From: Chitinophaga niabensis
Lineage (GTDB): Bacteria; Bacteroidota; Bacteroidia; Chitinophagales; Chitinophagaceae
Reading direction: 5' to 3'
Length of the DNA: 64,000 nucleotides
NCBI GenBank assembly: GCA_017849435.1
Contig: JAFIGY010000005.1
Span: 1 to 64,000 of the forward strand
Shown here: positions 33,831 to 42,097 of the stretch, piece by piece
Layout: every line of letters starts with the position of its first letter
Position numbering within the stretch: the stretch's first letter is position 1
Notes under the pieces: generated by a model
What the model was told of the DNA's origin: nothing
The model's database searches: none
The model's input: only the letters and a program-made list of their open reading frames with translations
Position numbers and translations under genes: made by a program

Positions 33831-36068
33831 CTAATCTTCCAGCCTGCTGATGCTCTGAATGCCCTCCAGGGCCTTCAGACGGTCCACCAGCTCCTCCAGC
33901 TCATCCTTATCATGCACGAACACCTTGATCAGCCCCTCGAACAGTCCTTCTTTGGACTCAATAGTAAGACCGGCAATGTTGATCTTCAGTTCGCCGGAAA
34001 TGATATTGGTGATCTTGTGAATAACGCCTACATCGTCCATCCCCACAATACGGAGGCCGGTGAGGAAGGAGATCTCCCGGTTCTTCACCCATTTTGTTTT
34101 CACCACCCGGTGCCCGTAGTGGGCCAGCAGCTGGGCGGCATTGGGGCAATTGGTACGGTGTATCTTGAGCCCTTCGCTGGCGGTGATGAACCCGAATACG
34201 TCGTCGCCGGGAATCGGCCTGCAGCAGTTGGCCAGCTTGTAGGCGATCTTGTCAGAGCTCTCCCCGAAAATGATCAGCTCCGCATCCTTCTTGGACGGCT
34301 GTTTCGTATGCTGCTCTTCCACCACAGCGGGTTCCGGCAGCTTCACCGGCTTGGGCGGCTCCAGCTTGTCCCCCAATACATGGAACTGCTTGAGTTCCTT
34401 CAGATCGATGTTCCGTACGGCGATCTGGTAGTAAAGGTCCAGCGGGGAAGGTTGTTTATAGAACTGCACCAGCTCATTGATATTGTGCTGGCTGGCTGAA
34501 ACTTTCATATGATCCAGCTTCCGCTCCAGCTGCTCTTTTCCGTCCATGGCCACTTTCCGCTTCTCTTCCTTGAGCGCGTCCTTGATCTTGCTTTTGGCTT
34601 TAGCCGTGAGCACAAAGTTCAGCCAGTCTTCCGAAGGTTTCTGTTTGTTGGAAGTAATGATTTCCACCTGGTCTCCACTACGGAGTTTGTGGCTGAGGGG
34701 CACCAGCTTGTAGTTCACCTTGGCGCCGATACACTTGTTCCCCACGGCGCTGTGGATGGAATAAGCGAAATCCAGCGCAGTGGAGCCCACCGGCAATATT
34801 TTGAGATCGCCTTTCGGGGTGTACACATAGATCTCTTCCGTGAAGAGGTTGCTTTTGAAATCAGCAAGGAAGTCCAGGGTATTGGAATCCGGACTGTTCA
34901 GTATCTCCCGTATCTGGCTGAACCATTGTTCAAATTTGGATTCCTGTACGCTCTGATTCCCTTCCTTGTACCGCCAGTGTGCCGCCACCCCTTTTTCTGC
35001 ATAATCGTTCATACGCTTACTGCGGATCTGTACTTCCACCCATTTCCCGTTCGGCCCCATCACGGTTACGTGCAGGGCTTCATAGCCGTTGCTTTTGGGA
35101 TTGCTGAGCCAGTCGCGGGTGCGCTCGGGGCTGGGGTGATAAAAATCGGTAATGATGGAATATACCTTCCAGCATTCCGCCTTCTCTTTTTCCACCTGCG
35201 TATCCAGGATGATACGGATCGCAAACAGGTCGTACACTTCCTCGAACTGCACCCCTTTTGTTTTGATCTTGTTCCAGATGGAATGAATGCTTTTGGGGCG
35301 GCCGAATATCTCAAAATGAAAGCCCTCTTCCTGGAGCACTTCTTTGATAGGCTTGATGAATTCGTTGATATAGCGGGTACGCTCGCGCTTGGTCTCCTTC
35401 AACCGCTTGGCGATCTCACGGTATTTGTCCTGCTCCGTGTATTTCATCGCCAGGTCTTCCATTTCGCTTTTGATGATGTACAAACCCAGGCGATGTGCCA
35501 GCGGGGCATATACGAACACCGTTTCGGAAGCAATCTTCAGCTGTTTCTCCCGGCTCATACTGTCCAGCGTCCGCATGTTGTGCAGGCGGTCCGCCAGCTT
35601 GATCAGGATCACGCGGGGGTCGTCCGCCAGGGTGAGGAGTATTTTCTTGAAATTTTCCGCCTGTGTGGTGCTGGTATTGGAGTCGATCACCGTGGATATC
35701 TTGGTGAGCCCGTCCACAATATGCGCGATCTCGGAACCGAATTCCCTTTCCACATCTTCCAGCGTCACTTCGGTATCCTCCACGGTATCGTGCAGGAGAG
35801 CGCAAATGGCGGAACGCACCCCCAACCCGATCTCTTCCACGGTGATCTGGGCCACCGCGAGGGGGTGTAGGATGTAGGGTTCTCCGGATTTACGACGCAT
35901 ATCCTTATGCGCATCTGCAGCCATTTCGAACGCCGTACGCACCAGTTCCCGGTCTCCCTTCTTGAGACGGGGCTTCAATGCGCGCAGCAAGGCCCGGTAA
36001 TGCCGGACGATCTCTTTCTTTTCCTGCTCTTCGTTGAGGGTATATTTTTGAACGGTCACTGTTTCCAT
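33831..36068 (-). CDS. rsh: Bifunctional (p)ppGpp synthetase/hydrolase, RelA/SpoT family
   Basis: The 745-residue protein has the full long-RSH layout: HD hydrolase (about 45-195, with LLHDTVEDTEV), synthetase (about 235-370, FGRPKSIHSIWNKIKTKG and NGYEALHVTV), TGS (about 395-460), a conserved Cys motif (LANCCRPIPGDDVFGFI) and a C-terminal ACT domain (about 670-745). The hydrolase residues are intact, so it can both make and degrade the alarmone in response to starvation. It is the first gene of the run rsh-purA-acidic protein-pabB on the minus strand. Confidence 0.95.
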   Translation of the reverse strand: METVTVQKYTLNEEQEKKEIVRHYRALLRALKPRLKKGDRELVRTAFEMAADAHKDMRRKSGEPYILHPLAVAQITVEEIGLGVRSAICALLHDTVEDTEVTLEDVEREFGSEIAHIVDGLTKISTVIDSNTSTTQAENFKKILLTLADDPRVILIKLADRLHNMRTLDSMSREKQLKIASETVFVYAPLAHRLGLYIIKSEMEDLAMKYTEQDKYREIAKRLKETKRERTRYINEFIKPIKEVLQEEGFHFEIFGRPKSIHSIWNKIKTKGVQFEEVYDLFAIRIILDTQVEKEKAECWKVYSIITDFYHPSPERTRDWLSNPKSNGYEALHVTVMGPNGKWVEVQIRSKRMNDYAEKGVAAHWRYKEGNQSVQESKFEQWFSQIREILNSPDSNTLDFLADFKSNLFTEEIYVYTPKGDLKILPVGSTALDFAYSIHSAVGNKCIGAKVNYKLVPLSHKLRSGDQVEIITSNKQKPSEDWLNFVLTAKAKSKIKDALKEEKRKVAMDGKEQLERKLDHMKVSASQHNINELVQFYKQPSPLDLYYQIAVRNIDLKELKQFHVLGDKLEPPKPVKLPEPAVVEEQHTKQPSKKDAELIIFGESSDKIAYKLANCCRPIPGDDVFGFITASEGLKIHRTNCPNAAQLLAHYGHRVVKTKWVKNREISFLTGLRIVGMDDVGVIHKITNIISGELKINIAGLTIESKEGLFEGLIKVFVHDKDELEELVDRLKALEGIQSISRLED

Positions 36069-36076
36069 GCTAAATC

Positions 36077-36084
36077 CAAAATTA
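36077..36084 (-). promoter_or_regulatory. Likely -7 element of the RelA/SpoT gene
   Basis: TAATTTTG on the minus strand matches TAnnTTTG. It is only 8 bases from the start codon, so the transcript would be almost leaderless; no clear -33 element is seen. Confidence 0.35.
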
Positions 36085-36185
36085 CGAAATCGACGGCAGT
36101 ATAAGAAGGGGCAGGGAACAGCCGAATCATAGGAAGCCCCTCAGGCCCTTATGTTATAAATATTTTTAAAATTGGCAAAAAAAGA

Positions 36186-36193
36186 TACCTTTG
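36186..36193 (+). promoter_or_regulatory. Likely -7 element of tRNA-Leu
   Basis: TACCTTTG matches TAnnTTTG and lies 24 bases before the mature tRNA 5' end. The -33 region is AT-rich without an exact TTTG at the usual spacing. Confidence 0.5.
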
Positions 36194-36217
36194 CAGTCCT
36201 TTAAAATAGGGCCGCAC

Positions 36218-36299
36218 GCGGGTGTGGTGAAATTGGTAGACACGCCAGACTTAGGATCTGGTGCTTCACGGCATGGGGGTTCGAGTCCCTCCACCCGCA
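36218..36299 (+). tRNA. tRNA-Leu (anticodon TAG)
   Basis: The 82-base type II tRNA has acceptor GCGGGTG/CACCCGC, anticodon stem CCAGA/TCTGG with loop CTTAGGA (anticodon TAG), an extended variable arm (GCTTCACGGC) and T arm GGGGG/TCCCT-type with TTCGAGT. Discriminator is A at 36299. The gene is followed at once by an intrinsic terminator. Confidence 0.95.
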
Positions 36300-36302
36300 C
36301 AA

Positions 36303-36333
36303 AAAAAGCGACAAACACGGTTTGTCGCTTTTT
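36303..36333 (+). terminator. Intrinsic terminator after tRNA-Leu
   Basis: AAAGCGACAAA (36305-36315) pairs with TTTGTCGCTTT (36321-36331) around CACGG, flanked by further A/T pairs and a T run. It may also terminate the convergent gene at 36351. Confidence 0.92.
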
Positions 36334-36350
36334 ATTTGGAAAGACCTCGT

Positions 36351-37292
36351 TTATTTCAAAGCGATCAACAAAGCCACTAAGCCCCCTACAATCGCATATG
36401 CTCCCAAAACCCTGTACGGCATCGTCTTATCTGAACGCCTCTCCTTAAAAAACGCTTTCTTCACCACATCATGCCCTTCCACGTTCTTCAACGCCGCGAT
36501 AATCTCCCGGTTGTTTCCCGCTGCATGAAAGATCAAATTGCGATGGGCAGGAAAATCCTCCGCAAGCCGGAAGAAATATTCCGGTCTTTCAGCGGCAACA
36601 CGCTGCACCACCGTTCCAAAATACCAGCTTTGCGAGCGGTATTCGCACGGCAATTGCGTCAGACTATCCTTCAGCGTGCCATAATCAAGTGAACGGACAT
36701 TCTGAACGAGGTAACCGGATAATTCCACACGCCTGTCCTGCACAACACATATGCTGTCTTTCAGCTTCTTTAACTGCTCATCTGCCAGTATCCGGAATTG
36801 CTTATGATCCGTTTCCTTCCCCGCCAGTACCCGCCAGCCGGCAAAGCCCTCTCTGAATGAATGATGATTCAGCGGATATTTTTTGTTCAGTACATCGCTC
36901 ATTTTGAAATATTGACCGAGATAGTAGGCATTATTCAGATCGTTGTTCGCCACATTGATATGTTCAGACGTAGCCAACTGCCGTCTTACGGTTTTCTTAT
37001 CTCCGGTGATCAGATACAGTTGATCGTTCTCCCGAACGATCCGGCTGTGTTTACCTTCGTAAATACCATCCGTACGCTTTTCCAGTGTATCTGTGCTTAC
37101 GATGGCACTTCCTCTCCCTGCTTTATCCAGGTAAATCCCCATTTTATAAACACTACCGCCGGTGCTTGTCAGATCCACATAATAACGTTGTTTCTTTCCG
37201 TTCGTCTGCAACAGCCGGTTTTCTGTGTCGCCCTGCGCTGACACCGGCAGGCAATTTGTGAACGCGAATAAAGTTGCGATGAAGTATTTCAT
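36351..37292 (-). CDS. Exported protein of unknown function with C-terminal membrane helix
   Basis: The 313-residue protein has a signal peptide (1-19, ending VSAQ) and a single hydrophobic helix at the very C-terminus (VLGAYAIVGGLVALLIAL). The middle is mixed alpha/beta without motifs that I recognise. It would be anchored in the inner membrane facing the periplasm. It is a lone gene between tRNA-Leu and the Crp/Fnr-type regulator gene at 37488, from which it is divergent. No function can be suggested. Confidence 0.72.
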   Translation of the reverse strand: MKYFIATLFAFTNCLPVSAQGDTENRLLQTNGKKQRYYVDLTSTGGSVYKMGIYLDKAGRGSAIVSTDTLEKRTDGIYEGKHSRIVRENDQLYLITGDKKTVRRQLATSEHINVANNDLNNAYYLGQYFKMSDVLNKKYPLNHHSFREGFAGWRVLAGKETDHKQFRILADEQLKKLKDSICVVQDRRVELSGYLVQNVRSLDYGTLKDSLTQLPCEYRSQSWYFGTVVQRVAAERPEYFFRLAEDFPAHRNLIFHAAGNNREIIAALKNVEGHDVVKKAFFKERRSDKTMPYRVLGAYAIVGGLVALLIALK

Positions 37293-37487
37293 AGATCGTC
37301 AGATATTTGAGTAAATATTCCTAACAGGTTTCCTGGCGATAAATATAAAAAGTCCGATGTTACATGGGTATATGCTCTCTTTCATTTTAACACACTATTA
37401 GGCTTTCTTGAAAACTTTCCGGGAAGCGAAGTACGCGTAGAACAGCCGGTTGAAAAATGATGTATATTTAAGTCACAAGGCCAGGAG

Positions 37488-38078
37488 ATGGGAACACACG
37501 ATACATTATTCGATTATATAAGCCGCTACGCTGCCACGCCGCTTACCAGCGAAGAAAAAGACACGATCCGGCAGGTTTTTCTGCCGAAGAAACTGAGAAA
37601 GAAACAATACTTTTTGCAGGAAGGGGTTGTATGCAAATACTCCGGCTTTATCGTGAAAGGCGCTATGCGTCAATATAGTGTAGACGAGAAGGGAGTGGAG
37701 CATGTAACAGGGCTTTTCATCGAGAACTGGTGGGTCACCGACCTGGAGAGTTTTACCATGCTTACCCCCTCGATATACAATATCGATGCTTGGGAAGACA
37801 CCGAATTGTTGCAGATCTCGCAAGCCGATACCCTTGCTTACCTCAACCCCATCCCGGCAATACAGGAACTGTCGAAACAGCTTACCGATAACCACACTTT
37901 CGCCCTTCACAAAAGACTGCATTCTTCCATTACAGATTCCGCAGAAAAACGTTACGAGGTATTAGCCAATGCCTATCCTGAATTCCTGCAACGTTTTCCG
38001 CAACACGTCATTGCCTCCTATCTGGGCGTGACGAAAGAAACCCTCAGCCGCATCTGCAGCCGCGCCGTCAGAAAATAA
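37488..38078 (+). CDS. Crp/Fnr family regulator with FNR-like recognition helix
   Basis: The 196-residue protein has an N-terminal beta-roll (about 25-120) and a short winged-helix C-terminus (FPQHVIASYLGVTKETLSRICSR). The recognition helix has E-T-L-S-R, like the E-T-I-S-R of FNR that reads TTGAT half-sites; the four N-terminal cysteines of FNR are absent, so it is not an iron-sulfur oxygen sensor. A TTGA-N6-TCAA site lies in the gap right after it, upstream of YceI and the luciferase-like gene, which it may control. It is clearly different from the Crp-like protein at 11219. Confidence 0.9.
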   Translation: MGTHDTLFDYISRYAATPLTSEEKDTIRQVFLPKKLRKKQYFLQEGVVCKYSGFIVKGAMRQYSVDEKGVEHVTGLFIENWWVTDLESFTMLTPSIYNIDAWEDTELLQISQADTLAYLNPIPAIQELSKQLTDNHTFALHKRLHSSITDSAEKRYEVLANAYPEFLQRFPQHVIASYLGVTKETLSRICSRAVRK

Positions 38079-38092
38079 TTGACATTTATCAA
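38079..38092 (+). promoter_or_regulatory. FNR-like palindrome upstream of YceI/luciferase-like genes
   Basis: TTGAC-ATTT-ATCAA differs by one base from the FNR box TTGAT-N4-ATCAA. It starts directly after the regulator's stop codon and lies about 53 bases before a CATCTTTG -7-like element (38139-38146), a position suited to activation from upstream. Confidence 0.5.
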
Positions 38093-38194
38093 CGCTTTTT
38101 CCCATCATTTGTCATCGTTTCCAACCTCCCGCATGACGCATCTTTGTATCGTCAATACAACAGATCGTACAGCATAAAATAAAAACTATATACA

Positions 38195-38719
38195 ATGGCA
38201 ACGTACAAGATTGACCCGGTACACTCACTCATCGGGTTCAAAGTGAAGCATCTGATGATCTCTACCGTCAACGGTAAGTTCGACCAGTTTGATGCAACAA
38301 TCGAAAGCGACAAACCTGATTTCTCCAACCTGAAAGTCTATTTCGAGGCCAAAACCAACAGCATCAATACAAACAACGAGCAACGGGATGCGCATCTGCA
38401 AAGCCCCGATTTCCTGCACGCGGAAAAATACCCGGTGCTTAGCTTCCTTTCCACCGGAGTGGAAAAGCATAACGAGGAAACCTTCGTCCTGAAAGGTGAT
38501 CTTAGTTTACGCGGGGTGACCAAACCTGTGGCTTTAAATGTTATATTTAACGGTATAACAAATGCCTGGGATGAATCAAGGGCAGGATTTGAAGCGTCTG
38601 CAAAGATCAGCCGCAAGGATTTCGGGCTTTCCTGGAACAATGTGACGGAGGCCGGCGGCCTGATCGTTGGGGATGAAGTGCAGATACAGCTGGAAGCGGA
38701 ATTTGTAAAGCAGGCATAA
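38195..38719 (+). CDS. YceI family protein without signal peptide
   Basis: The 174-residue protein is a canonical YceI domain (ATYKIDPVHSLIGFKVKHL, the SINTNNEQRDAHLQSPDF loop and DLSLRGVTKPVALN), but it starts right at the domain and has no signal peptide, unlike the copies at 12355 and 12896; it should be cytoplasmic. The family binds isoprenoid or other lipids. It lies 16 bases before the luciferase-like gene, so the two are co-transcribed, and next to a Crp/Fnr-type regulator. The cytoplasmic form with an oxidoreductase partner suggests binding of a lipophilic cofactor or substrate, which is speculation. Confidence 0.92.
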   Translation: MATYKIDPVHSLIGFKVKHLMISTVNGKFDQFDATIESDKPDFSNLKVYFEAKTNSINTNNEQRDAHLQSPDFLHAEKYPVLSFLSTGVEKHNEETFVLKGDLSLRGVTKPVALNVIFNGITNAWDESRAGFEASAKISRKDFGLSWNNVTEAGGLIVGDEVQIQLEAEFVKQA

Positions 38720-38735
38720 GTAAAAGGAGGAATTT

Positions 38736-39761
38736 ATGGAAATAGGGATAGACAGTTTTGCAGCCACCGGAGCGCAGGATAATCCGCTCAATGCAAAGGA
38801 GAACATGCTGGCGATGGAGGCCCTGCTGGGAAGGATCGCGCATGCAGATCAGGCCGGACTTCATGTATTCGGCGTAGGCGAACACCACCGTAAAGAATTC
38901 CTGGACTCGGCGCCACCAGTGATACTGGCGGCGGCCGCTACCCGCACAAAGCATATCCGCTTAACCAGTGCCGTGTCTGTATTAAGCGCGGCGGACCCGG
39001 TGCGGATATTCCAGGAATACGCCACGCTCGATATCATTTCAAAAGGCCGGGTGGAGATTGTTGCAGGAAGAGGATCCTTCATCGATGCCTTTCCTTTGTT
39101 CGGATACGACCTGAATGATTACGACGAGCTGTTCGAGGAAAAAATAAAACTGCTGCTTACCATTCGCGATCACGAGAACGTAACATGGAAAGGCCGCTTC
39201 CGGCCGGCACTGCACAATCAGCCCGTATATCCGCGCCCGGTACAGGACCCACTGCCGGTCTGGATCGGCGTAGGCGGTACTCCCGAATCATTTGTACGGG
39301 CGGGCGTGCTGGGTGTACCACTCATGGTGGCGATCATCGGTGGGGAAACGCATCGGTTCCGTCCGTTGATCGATCTCTACCGCGAAGCGGGAAAGAAGGC
39401 AGGGCATGCGCCGGAGAAATTGAAAGTCGGCCTTCACTCGTTGGGTTATGTTGCAGAAAGTACACAGCAGGCGATGGATGAATTCTATCCCGGTTATGAA
39501 AAGATATTCAACAGGATTGGAAAAGAACGTGGCTGGCCGCCCGTGTCCAGAGCGCAGTTCGAAGCGCAGTGCGGTCCCCGCGGCGCTTACATCATCGGCA
39601 ACCCGGAAGATGTAGCCGCCAAGATACTGCGCCATAGCGAAGCGCTGGGCGGTATTACAAGGCTTACCTTCCAGATGGATAATGCAGAACTGAACAATGA
39701 GCAGCTCCTTCGGTCGATTGAACTGATCGGTAACAGGGTGATCCCGTTAGTAAACGGTTAG
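38736..39761 (+). CDS. Luciferase-like flavin-dependent oxidoreductase (LLM class)
   Basis: The 341-residue protein has the bacterial-luciferase TIM-barrel pattern: IGIDSFAATG, VFGVGEHHRKEF, TSAVSVLSAADPVRIFQEYA and GRVEIVAGRGSFIDAFPLFG. Such enzymes use FMNH2 or F420H2; the substrate is unknown. The start is preceded by AAAGGAGG at a 5-base distance, a textbook Shine-Dalgarno sequence that is rare in this phylum and in this window. It is the second gene after YceI. Its end overlaps the convergent, frameshifted lipoprotein gene by 4 bases. Confidence 0.92.
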   Translation: MEIGIDSFAATGAQDNPLNAKENMLAMEALLGRIAHADQAGLHVFGVGEHHRKEFLDSAPPVILAAAATRTKHIRLTSAVSVLSAADPVRIFQEYATLDIISKGRVEIVAGRGSFIDAFPLFGYDLNDYDELFEEKIKLLLTIRDHENVTWKGRFRPALHNQPVYPRPVQDPLPVWIGVGGTPESFVRAGVLGVPLMVAIIGGETHRFRPLIDLYREAGKKAGHAPEKLKVGLHSLGYVAESTQQAMDEFYPGYEKIFNRIGKERGWPPVSRAQFEAQCGPRGAYIIGNPEDVAAKILRHSEALGGITRLTFQMDNAELNNEQLLRSIELIGNRVIPLVNG

Positions 39762-40378
39762 CACTCCATTTTGGTCACCTCCCACCTGGAAAAATGATTG
39801 GCCAGGTCTCCTGCATTCGCGATCACATAAATGCTGTTATTCAATTCCGAAAACCGGTCAGCATCCGTGCTTCTTTTATTAGCGTAAGGCAGGGATCACC
39901 GTTGTTATCTTTTCTCAGGATGATCTGGCCGGGTTCCTTTTTGTGAACGGCAATGCTGAGACCGGTGAACAGGAATGGCTGATGCTTCGATTCCTGCCTG
40001 ATGTCCAGCGAAACCGGGTTGGAACAGACGATGTCTTTTTTCTTCCCGGTCATGTCAAGCCTGACGAGCGCCATATTCATGATGAATTGGTTGTAGGACC
40101 GGCATAGCACATATACATCCTTTTCATGCTCCACCTTTAATGCAATGGCTTTAACACCTTTGTCAATACCAACGATCTCAAGGTTGAGGCCGTAGGACCA
40201 TTCCATTTCGCCTTTCTGATTGAAGCAAAATAAAAAGTTGGTTGTTGAAGGATCGGATCTCCCCGGTGGTGTTGTAGTTGTTTTCGTCATAGAACGCTCT
40301 GACGGCAGGTTTTTTCGGTTGGCAGGATGTAAGGAAAAAGGGAATTGCTGCGAGTAAAACGAAGATGGTGCTTTTCAT
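39758..40378 (-). pseudogene. Frameshifted lipoprotein gene
   Basis: A lipoprotein start at 40378 (MKSTIFVLLAAIPFFLTSC) continues to NNYNTTGEIRS and then stops in that frame at 40178. A second frame continues sensibly from about 40240 (NFLFCFNQKGEMEWSYGLNL) down to about 39870, and a third carries on to the stop at 39758 (FSELNNSIYVIANAGDLANH). Joined, they give one protein of about 200 residues. Two shifts, near 40230-40245 (by a T5 tract) and near 39860-39890, therefore break the gene. Sequencing error is an alternative. The protein family is not recognised; the beta-rich repeats recall a small propeller-type lipoprotein. Confidence 0.6.
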
Positions 40379-40477
40379 GGTATATCCGTCGGTTATGAGA
40401 TGGGCGCTAAAGATAATAATAGCTTTAATATGTCAGGAAATTCGCACCCGTCCTGCTACAGGTAACCTTAAAATGAC

Positions 40478-40485
40478 TACCTTTG
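40478..40485 (+). promoter_or_regulatory. Likely -7 element ahead of structured RNA
   Basis: TACCTTTG matches TAnnTTTG exactly. The first strong hairpin begins at 40492, where transcription would be expected to start. No clear -33 element is visible. Confidence 0.45.
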
Positions 40486-40490
40486 CGACC

Positions 40491-40703
40491 GCTGGAAAGA
40501 AGTGAGTTATATATATAATATATAAACACGTCTTTCCCAGGGAAGAATTCCAATATTTAAGCAGCGTCTTAGCATGAGTTTGCTGCCAACGCTACACCCG
40601 GCCTGCTAAAAAGGCAGGAATCATTCCCCTTTCCGCGCATGGCACAATCTTCGCAGATATAGTGCTTCACAGACCGGAACAAGCTTGTATATTCTGTGTT
40701 TTT
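40491..40703 (+). ncRNA. Candidate structured non-coding RNA upstream of tig
   Basis: The 345-base gap before tig has no protein gene but a dense set of hairpins: a long one at 40492-40540 (CTGG-AAAGA pairs with TCTTTCCCAG, GTG with CAC, and an eight-pair AT stem at the tip), GCAGC/GCTGC at 40561-40586, CCTGC/GCAGG at 40602-40618, GCAC-x-ATCT/AGAT-xxx-GTGC at 40642-40665, and a terminator-like CACAGA/TCTGTG stem at 40668-40698 followed by five T. With the -7 element before it, this reads as a ~210-base RNA. Alternatives are a long tig leader. I cannot assign an RNA family. Confidence 0.5.
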
Positions 40704-40723
40704 AATACATTAACAAATAACAA

Positions 40724-42097
40724 ATGGCAACCGTAACCAGAGAGAACATTGGTTTATTAAATGATAAGATCACTGTGAAAGTGAGCCAGGAAGATTACCT
40801 TCCCAACTTCGAGAAAGCTGTAAAGCATTATTCCAAAAACGCCAGCATTCCCGGCTTCCGCAAAGGACAGGTACCTGCCGGCATGATCAAAAAGATGAGC
40901 GGCCAGGCCCTTTTTGCCGATGAAGTGCTGAAAACCGTGGAAAAAGAACTGATGGGCTACCTCCAACAGGAAAAACTCGACATCTTCGCACAACCCTTGT
41001 CCCTGGACACGGAAGCTAAAAATTTCAATTACTCCGAACCCGCTGAATACGACTTCAGCTTCGAAGTGGGCCTGAAACCCGCTTTCGATGTAACCCCGCT
41101 CAATGGCAAAACTTCGCTCACCCGTTACAACGTTACCGTTTCCGACGAGATGGTAAACCAGGAGATCGAACGTCTGCAGCTGAAAGGCGGCAAGATGCTG
41201 GAACCAGAGACCATCACTTCTGAAGACAACGTGCTGAGTCTGGAATTTCAGGAAAGCGATGCCAAAGGCAATATCGCGGAAGGAGCTGAAAAGAAAGAGA
41301 ATTCCCTTCTGCTGAAATACTTCACACCCGCCATTCAGGAAAAACTCCAGGGGAAAAAAGCCGGAGACACCCTCGTGATCCAGCTGTCCAAAGCCTTCGA
41401 CAAAGAGCGCCTGGAATTCCTCGCGAAAGACCTGGGCTTTGATGCCAACGATAAAGAAGCGGTGAAGAAATATTATCAGCTGACCATCACCAAGGTAGGA
41501 CTGATCGAGAAAAGAGAACTGAACGAAGAGTTCTTCAAAGAAGTATACCCCGGTCAGGATATCACCACAGAAGAAGCATTCAGGGCAAAACTGAGCGAAG
41601 AGATCGGTAAATACTGGAAACAGGAAGCTACCAATCATCTTCATAACGACCTGTTCGAAACCCTGGTGCATGAAACACCGATCGAGCTTCCGAAAGAATT
41701 CCTCAAACGCTGGCTCCAGAAAGGCGGCGAAAAACCCAAGTCCGCAGAAGAAGCCGATCACGAATACCCGCATTTCGACCATCAGCTGCGCTGGACGCTC
41801 ATCAGCGACAAACTGATCCGTGATAATTCCATCGAAGTTTCCTTCGAAGAACTGAAAGAGAGCGCCCGTGCCAAGATCCTGAGCTATTACGGTATTGGTA
41901 ACGAGCAGGCAGAGTGGCTGGACAGCTACCTGGAACGCCTCCTGCAGGATGAAAAATACGTGGATCAGACTTATCGTGAAATGATCACCCAAAAGCTGTT
42001 CGACTGGGCTGAAACAAAGGTGAAGATCAAAGAAGAGGAAGTATCTGCAGAAGAATTTGTAAAATTACCTCATAAACATCACCATCATGAACATTAA
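40724..42097 (+). CDS. tig: Trigger factor chaperone with His-rich tail
   Basis: The 457-residue protein has the N-terminal ribosome-binding domain with GFRKGQVPAGMIKK, a degenerate central peptidyl-prolyl isomerase domain (about 150-250) and the C-terminal chaperone domain. It binds nascent chains at the ribosome exit. The last residues (LPHKHHHHEH) form a His-rich tail that could bind nickel or zinc; its codons overlap the start of clpP by 11 bases, so translation of the two is probably coupled. The order tig-clpP-clpX is the conserved protein-quality-control operon. Confidence 0.94.
   Translation: MATVTRENIGLLNDKITVKVSQEDYLPNFEKAVKHYSKNASIPGFRKGQVPAGMIKKMSGQALFADEVLKTVEKELMGYLQQEKLDIFAQPLSLDTEAKNFNYSEPAEYDFSFEVGLKPAFDVTPLNGKTSLTRYNVTVSDEMVNQEIERLQLKGGKMLEPETITSEDNVLSLEFQESDAKGNIAEGAEKKENSLLLKYFTPAIQEKLQGKKAGDTLVIQLSKAFDKERLEFLAKDLGFDANDKEAVKKYYQLTITKVGLIEKRELNEEFFKEVYPGQDITTEEAFRAKLSEEIGKYWKQEATNHLHNDLFETLVHETPIELPKEFLKRWLQKGGEKPKSAEEADHEYPHFDHQLRWTLISDKLIRDNSIEVSFEELKESARAKILSYYGIGNEQAEWLDSYLERLLQDEKYVDQTYREMITQKLFDWAETKVKIKEEEVSAEEFVKLPHKHHHHEH

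Noticed and set aside
34509-35870. A 453-codon open frame on the plus strand opposite the RelA/SpoT gene
   Set aside because: It is a mirror frame of a GC-rich gene; the opposite strand codes all RSH domains intact.
40757-41992. A 411-codon minus-strand frame opposite tig
   Set aside because: It is a shadow of the trigger factor gene; Phe-rich composition arises from complementary Lys/Glu codons.
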